Notes under the pieces: model-generated
What the model saw: the letters and a program-made list of their open reading frames with translations, nothing else
Told to the model about the DNA's origin: nothing
Database searches by the model: none
Translations under genes and position numbers: made by a program
From: DASXBJ01 sp036491755
Lineage (GTDB): Bacteria > Chloroflexota > Dormibacteria > Dormibacterales > Dormibacteraceae
NCBI GenBank assembly: GCA_036491755.1
Contig: DASXBJ010000063.1
Location: forward strand, 1 to 11,953
DNA: 11,953 nt
Direction of reading: 5' to 3'
Shown here: in pieces, positions 7,958 through 11,953 of the stretch
Layout of the letters: each line of letters opens with the position of its first letter
How positions within the stretch are numbered: the first letter of the stretch is position 1

Positions 7958-9628
7958 ATGCGGCACAACGATTTTTCGCGCTCGCTAGCCGTGCTGGCGT
8001 TGATGGGCATGGTCGCCGCGGCCTGCGCAGGAAACAGCAGCACCTCGAACGGCAGCACACTGGCCTCGGACCAGACGCTTCGTTTTCCGATCATCGACGA
8101 CGTCGCGACGCTCGACCCGGCGCACGTGATCCTGCCGACCGACGTGACGATCTCGTCCAACGTTTTCGACGGGCTCATGAAGTTCGACAAGGACCTGAAG
8201 GAGGTTCCCGACATCGCAACGGCGCCGCCGACCGTGTCCAGTGACGCGCTCACGTACACGTTCACCCTGCGCAAGGACGTCAAGTTCTCCAACGGCGACC
8301 CGGTGACCGCCCAGGACTTCATCTACAGCTGGACCAGGACCGCGGCCGCGAACGATTCTTACTCCAGCGTCTTCGACGCGGTGCAGGGGTATGACGCCCT
8401 CACCGCCAGCCCTCCAACCGGCACCGCGCTGACCGGGCTCTCGGCTCCGGACCCCAACACGCTGGTCGTCAAGCTGACCAAGCCAGAGGGCTTCTTCCTC
8501 ACCGAGCTCGGCCAGTGGGCCGCGGTGGTCATCGACCAGAAGGTGGTCAAGTCGCTGGGTGAGGACACCTGGTGGACGACGCCGGCCGGCCTGGTCGGCA
8601 CCGGCCCGTACAAGATGACCCAGCGCACGCCCAAAGCATCGATGGACTTCACAGCGGTCTCGGGATGGTGGGGCGGGTCGACCGGCGACCTCAAGAACGT
8701 CCACATCGAGATCGTCAAGGACCAGACCTCGCAGGTTAAGAAGTACGAGTCCGGCGGGTTCGACGAAGTGGGCTCCGCCTACAACTACCCGGACATCAAC
8801 GACATGCTTCGCTACAAGGCCGACCCGACGCTCGCCTCGCAGCTCACGGTCAAGCCCTTTGCGCGCAGCTTCTGGATCGCGTTCAACTTCAAGAACGGAC
8901 CTTTCGCCGGGATCGACGCGGGCAAGCTGGGCCGCGCGGCCATGAGCCTGTCGATCGACCGGGCGCAGCTCGTCGACATCGCCTGCGGGCACGGCCTCCA
9001 GTGCGACCCGGCGACCGGCGGCGTGATCACCAAGGGACTGCAGGGCTATCTCGGTGACGGCTCCGACCCCAACTCCAAGTTCGACCCCGCGACCGCGAAG
9101 GCCGACCTGGCGCAGTTTGATCCGACAGGGTCCAAGACGAAGAACCTGATCTTCTTCTACAGCACCGACCAGCGCCTGCAGGCGATCGCCGAGAACCTGC
9201 AGTCCCAGTGGAAAGCGAACCTGGGCATCACCGTCCAGCTGCAGTCGACAGACTTTCCGACCTTCAACAAGGAGGTCCGCCAGCAGACCTTCGCCATGTT
9301 CAAGCAGTCCTGGACGGCCGACTACGACCACCCGCAGGACTGGTTCGACTACCTGTTCTCCTGCAGCAACGCGCGGCCCGGCACCACGAACGCCGCGGCG
9401 GTCTGTGACCCGCGTGTCGATGACCTGGTCAAGAAGGCCGACGTGCAGTCGCTCGCGGACGGGCTGCCGTCATACATCCAGGCCGGCAAGTACCTCGTGG
9501 ACGACGTGGCCGTCGCGCCGCTGATCTACGACAAGCGGCCGTTCATCATCAAGTCGTACGTGCGCGGAGTCGGCGCCAACTCCCTTTACGACTACCCCTG
9601 GACCGGGGTCTCGATACTCTCGCACTAG
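7958..9628 (+). CDS. ABC transporter substrate-binding lipoprotein, family 5 (oligopeptide/dipeptide type)
   Basis: A 556-residue extracytoplasmic solute-binding protein. The N terminus is a lipoprotein signal: basic start (MRHNDFSR), hydrophobic stretch (10-19), then AAAC with Cys23 as the lipidation site, and a flexible Ser/Asn/Gly linker. The -3 residue is Ala, where Leu is more usual. Family-5 hallmarks are LTYTFTLRKDVKFSNGDPVT (98-117), AQDFIYSW (118-125) and GTGPYKM (214-220). The ATG at 7958 is the only plausible start nearby; GGGAGG at 7939-7944 lies 13 nt upstream, a rather long spacing, so initiation may be modest. Family members bind peptides, opines, nickel, or small amines and amino-acid derivatives. 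It is the natural partner of the OppD/OppF-like ATPases on the other side of the divergent promoter. No permease genes accompany it. Confidence 0.93.
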   Translation: MRHNDFSRSLAVLALMGMVAAACAGNSSTSNGSTLASDQTLRFPIIDDVATLDPAHVILPTDVTISSNVFDGLMKFDKDLKEVPDIATAPPTVSSDALTYTFTLRKDVKFSNGDPVTAQDFIYSWTRTAAANDSYSSVFDAVQGYDALTASPPTGTALTGLSAPDPNTLVVKLTKPEGFFLTELGQWAAVVIDQKVVKSLGEDTWWTTPAGLVGTGPYKMTQRTPKASMDFTAVSGWWGGSTGDLKNVHIEIVKDQTSQVKKYESGGFDEVGSAYNYPDINDMLRYKADPTLASQLTVKPFARSFWIAFNFKNGPFAGIDAGKLGRAAMSLSIDRAQLVDIACGHGLQCDPATGGVITKGLQGYLGDGSDPNSKFDPATAKADLAQFDPTGSKTKNLIFFYSTDQRLQAIAENLQSQWKANLGITVQLQSTDFPTFNKEVRQQTFAMFKQSWTADYDHPQDWFDYLFSCSNARPGTTNAAAVCDPRVDDLVKKADVQSLADGLPSYIQAGKYLVDDVAVAPLIYDKRPFIIKSYVRGVGANSLYDYPWTGVSILSH

Positions 9629-9637
9629 CAGCACACG

Positions 9638-9670
9638 TCGGGGCCCGCGCCGGCGACGGCCGGGCCCCGA
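9638..9670 (+). terminator. strong GC hairpin with GNRA-type loop, no T tract (attenuator or mRNA stabiliser)
   Basis: Ten bases TCGGGGCCCG (9638-9647) pair perfectly with CGGGCCCCGA (9661-9670). Inside, after a single bulged C (9648), GCCG (9649-9652) pairs with CGGC (9657-9660) around the tetraloop GCGA. This makes about 14 base pairs in total. It starts 9 nt after the binding-protein stop and ends 18 nt before the aldolase ATG. No run of T follows, so it is not a classical intrinsic terminator. It may raise the level of the binding-protein message relative to the downstream gene by partial termination or 3' end protection, as hairpins after binding-protein genes often do. Confidence 0.75.
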
Positions 9671-9688
9671 TCCACACTTGAGGGGCAC

Positions 9689-10762
9689 ATGACGATCGAC
9701 GATCTGGACACGCCCAGCCTGGTTCTCAATGTCGACGCGCTGGACCGCAACCTCGCGCGCATGGCCGCCGACTGCAAGGCGGCCGGGGTCGCGCTGCGCC
9801 CGCATGTCAAGACCCACAAGAGCCCGTGGGTCGCGGGCAAGCAGATGCAGCTCGGCGCGGCCGGCGTCTGCGCGGCCAAGCTTGGCGAGGCGCGGGTGAT
9901 GGTCGAGGGCGGCGTGTCCAACGTGCTCGTAACCACCGAGCTGACCCCTCCCAAGATGGACGCGGCTCTGCGCCTCATGCGCATGGCCCAGCTGACATTC
10001 GTCGTGGATGATGCGGAGGTCGTCGTCGAGCTGGGCCGGCGGGCAGTCCGGCACGGGCTGGAGGTGCCGGTGCTCGTCGACGTCAACGTCGGCCAGAACC
10101 GGTGCGGCGTCGAGCCGGGCGAGCCGGCGCTCGACCTCGCGCGCAAATGCGAATCCACCAACGGAGTTCGCCTTGCCGGCGTCATCGGTTACGAGGGTCA
10201 CCTGCAGCACGTCAACGATCCGGCCGAGCGCCGCCGCCTGTGCCTCGCGGCGCTCGACCTGCTGGCCGAGACCAAACAGACCATCGAGGGTGGCGGCATC
10301 GCGGTGCCGTGGGTCACGACGGCTGGGACGGGGACGTACAGGGTTGCGATCGAGCACGGGCTGGCGACGGAGGTCCAGCCGGGCTCGTACGTGGCGATGG
10401 ACTCGCAGTACGCGCTTGTCGAGGGACTGCCGTACGAGAACGCGCTGTTCGTGGTGTCCGGAGTTGTCAGCGTGAACCGGCCCGGCCAGCTGATCATCGA
10501 CGCGGGCTGGAAGACGCTCAGCACCGAGGACGGCATGCCCGCGCTGCGTGACACGCCGGAGGCGACCTACTCACCCGCGGGTGACGAGCACGGCCGGGTT
10601 TCCGGCGTTGTTGGCCGGCACCGGCCCGGCGATCGCGTGTGGCTGGTGCCGAGCCACTGCGACACCACCGTGAACCTCCACAGCCACTACTGCCTGGTCA
10701 ACGACGCGGGTGACTTCCTCGGCAAGCTGCCGATCGCGGCGCGGGGAAGGGTGGCGAGCTAG
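9689..10762 (+). CDS. D-threonine aldolase/DSD1-type PLP enzyme (alanine-racemase-like fold III)
   Basis: A 357-residue fold-type III PLP enzyme. The N-terminal barrel carries LDTPSLVLNVDAL (6-18) and the cofactor lysine motif RPHVKTHKSP, in which Lys41 should form the Schiff base. GYEGH (167-171) and TTAGTGTY (210-217) are further family blocks. The C-terminal domain has PSHCDTTVNLH, where His323 and Asp325 match the His-x-Asp metal pair of D-threonine aldolases; D-serine dehydratases have His-x-Cys. It would therefore split a beta-hydroxy-D-amino acid (D-threonine, 3-hydroxy-D-aspartate or similar) to glycine and an aldehyde. The ATG at 9689 follows GAGGGG at 9680-9685. It is probably co-transcribed with the binding protein across the hairpin. 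Its stop overlaps the convergent gene's stop. A D-serine dehydratase or other amino-acid lyase remains possible. Confidence 0.9.
   Translation: MTIDDLDTPSLVLNVDALDRNLARMAADCKAAGVALRPHVKTHKSPWVAGKQMQLGAAGVCAAKLGEARVMVEGGVSNVLVTTELTPPKMDAALRLMRMAQLTFVVDDAEVVVELGRRAVRHGLEVPVLVDVNVGQNRCGVEPGEPALDLARKCESTNGVRLAGVIGYEGHLQHVNDPAERRRLCLAALDLLAETKQTIEGGGIAVPWVTTAGTGTYRVAIEHGLATEVQPGSYVAMDSQYALVEGLPYENALFVVSGVVSVNRPGQLIIDAGWKTLSTEDGMPALRDTPEATYSPAGDEHGRVSGVVGRHRPGDRVWLVPSHCDTTVNLHSHYCLVNDAGDFLGKLPIAARGRVAS
10759..10762. other. CTAG: overlapping stop codons of convergent genes
   Basis: As at 4606-4609, one CTAG gives the aldolase its TAG (10760-10762, +) and the flavoprotein its TAG (10759-10761, -). 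Only a weak CGAGC/GCTCG pairing (10755-10759 with 10775-10779) lies around it, so no convincing terminator separates the two transcripts. Confidence 0.85.
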
Positions 10763-11953
10763 ACGGCGCGCGCGGCTCGGGTGCCTTCGAGGATCGCCTC
10801 GTGCACCCGCCGCGGGGTCACCGCGTCGCCGACCACGTGAAGCTCCGCGATCCTGCCTCTCAATGCGTCGGCCAGCTCGTGCTCGGCTCTTGCCGCGGCG
10901 GCCACGACGGCCGAGTCGGCGTGGATCTCGGACCGGGCTCCAGTCAGCACGTGCTCGACCACCACGTGATGTGCCTCAAACGACACGGCTCGGTGCAGCG
11001 GCAGGAGGGTCACGCCGGCCTGAAGTAGGCGCCGCAGGATGATGGGCTTCTGGGTGTCGTCGATCATCTCCCCGACCACGTACTGCGGCGCGACGACCAC
11101 GACCTCGTGGCCCTGCGACACGAGGAGGTCGGCGCAGGTGGGGCCGGCAGTCAGTGGGTCCTCGGCGTAGACGACGACGCGCTTGCCCAGCGGTGCGCCC
11201 TGCATCGCGGCGCGGACATCGACCACGCTTGCGCCGGCCCTGACCGAGTTGGGGAGTGGCCGCGGCGCCGAGCCGGTGGCGACGATGACGGCATCTGGAC
11301 TCATGGCCAGCACGCCGTCGGGCCGAGCGTTGACGCCGAGCATGATCTCCACTCCCAGCCTCCGGCACTCGCTGTCCAGCCAGTCGACGATGCCGGTGAT
11401 CTCGCCTCTTCCAGGTGCCAGGGCGGCGACGCGGACCTGGCCGCCCGTTCGATCGCCCCGCTCGAGCAGCGTCACCCCATGCCCTCGCAGCGCGGCCATG
11501 CGAGCCGACTCCAGGCCCGCGGGACCGGCGCCGACGACCACCACGCGCCGGGCGTTATGGGCCGGGATGATCGCGGCCAGCTCGCGCTCGCGCCCGATCG
11601 CGGGGTTGTGGACGCACTCAATGGGCAGGCCCTGGTACAGGCGGCCGATGCAGCCCTCGTTGGCGCCGACGCAGGGGCGGATCTCCGCCAGCCGCCCGCT
11701 GGACGCCTTCCTCGGCATCTCGGGATCGGCGATGATCGCGCGCGTCATCCCCACGAGGTCGGTGAACCCTTTCGCGAGCGCCGCTTCGGCCTCACGCGGG
11801 TGGACGATGCGGCCGGCGTAAAGCATCGGCACGCGCAGGCGCTTCTTGATTTTGGCCGCCACCTCCAGGTAGACGCCGTGCGGAAAGTAGGCGGAAGGAA
11901 CATGGTACGGGCGGCCGAGCAAGGTCTTCACGGTGCCGGCGGTGATGGAGAAC
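10759..11953 (-). CDS. NADH:flavin oxidoreductase/2,4-dienoyl-CoA reductase-like flavoprotein, C-terminal part (5' end outside window)
   Basis: The frame is open to the window edge; 397 residues are visible. First comes the end of an old-yellow-enzyme TIM barrel (FSITAGT 1-7, YFPHGVY 22-28, YAGRI 45-49, DLVGMTRAIIADPEMPRKA 65-83). An Fe-S segment follows with C94, C101 and C113. Next is a Rossmann domain (VVVVGAGPAGLESA, 137-150) and a second nucleotide-binding domain beginning near GKRVVVY. Spacing matches the FadH cysteines at +0, +3, +7 and +19, but the +3 position is Ala97 (codon GCC at 11662-11664). A GTG at 11931 is in frame, but the coding match continues upstream of it, so it is not the start. 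Relatives include 2,4-dienoyl-CoA reductase, trimethylamine dehydrogenase and N-methylproline demethylase; the last two kinds act on N-methylated amines. Substrate and upstream context are unknown. Confidence 0.9.
   Translation of the reverse strand, partial: FSITAGTVKTLLGRPYHVPSAYFPHGVYLEVAAKIKKRLRVPMLYAGRIVHPREAEAALAKGFTDLVGMTRAIIADPEMPRKASSGRLAEIRPCVGANEGCIGRLYQGLPIECVHNPAIGRERELAAIIPAHNARRVVVVGAGPAGLESARMAALRGHGVTLLERGDRTGGQVRVAALAPGRGEITGIVDWLDSECRRLGVEIMLGVNARPDGVLAMSPDAVIVATGSAPRPLPNSVRAGASVVDVRAAMQGAPLGKRVVVYAEDPLTAGPTCADLLVSQGHEVVVVAPQYVVGEMIDDTQKPIILRRLLQAGVTLLPLHRAVSFEAHHVVVEHVLTGARSEIHADSAVVAAAARAEHELADALRGRIAELHVVGDAVTPRRVHEAILEGTRAARAV

Noticed and set aside
6607..8322. Much longer - strand open frame that extends the third M24 gene upstream through the binding-protein gene
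   Set aside because: The sequence before the ATG at 7800 is low-complexity GC shadow with no M24 similarity, it runs antisense to a clear lipoprotein gene, and an excellent Shine-Dalgarno sequence marks 7800 as the start.
7985..9331. A 448-residue - strand open frame antisense to the binding-protein gene
   Set aside because: Composition is typical of the complementary frame of high-GC coding DNA (Val/Arg/Gly/Asp rich), with no recognisable motif; the + strand gene is secure.

Overview
The window is 11,953 bases of very GC-rich DNA (roughly two thirds G+C by eye). It is densely packed with long genes and uses ATG, GTG and TTG starts. The content fits a soil-type high-GC bacterium such as Chloroflexota, Dormibacterota or Actinomycetota: a luciferase-like flavin/F420-type oxidoreductase, M24 hydrolases, a family-5 solute-binding lipoprotein with Opp/Dpp ATPases, and an old-yellow-enzyme/pyridine-nucleotide oxidoreductase. 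No rRNA, tRNA or marker gene is present, so the phylum cannot be fixed from the sequence.

Layout. (A) 1-4609, + strand, reads as one tight operon: the 3' end of an M24 hydrolase (cut by the window edge), an Ldh2/malate-dehydrogenase-family oxidoreductase, a complete M24 hydrolase, an alpha/beta hydrolase and a luciferase-like monooxygenase. Junctions are a 4-nt GTGA overlap and gaps of 16, 13 and 9 nt. (B) 4606-7800, - strand, a second operon read right to left: a third M24 hydrolase, an OppD-like ATPase (again a GTGA overlap) and an OppF-like ATPase (TTG start, 14-nt overlap). (C) 7801-7957, a 157-nt divergent promoter region with short repeats. (D) 7958-10762, + strand: a solute-binding lipoprotein, a strong GC hairpin, then a D-threonine-aldolase-type PLP enzyme. 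(E) 10759-11953, - strand: the C-terminal part of a 2,4-dienoyl-CoA-reductase/trimethylamine-dehydrogenase-like flavoprotein whose 5' end lies beyond the window. Both convergent junctions, 4606-4609 and 10759-10762, are the same shared CTAG.

How the parts may fit together (inference). The locus looks like an uptake-and-breakdown unit for a small peptide or amino-acid-like nitrogen compound. A lipoprotein and two ATPases would import it, although no permease gene is visible. Three M24 pita-bread hydrolases would cleave it; this family includes Xaa-Pro peptidases and also creatinase and ectoine hydrolase. Oxidoreductases and an aldolase would process the fragments. The substrate cannot be named from the sequence. 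The most unusual points are three M24 enzymes sharing one locus with a transporter, a Gln where the Ldh2 family has its catalytic His, and an Ala in place of one of the four iron-sulphur cysteines of the terminal flavoprotein.
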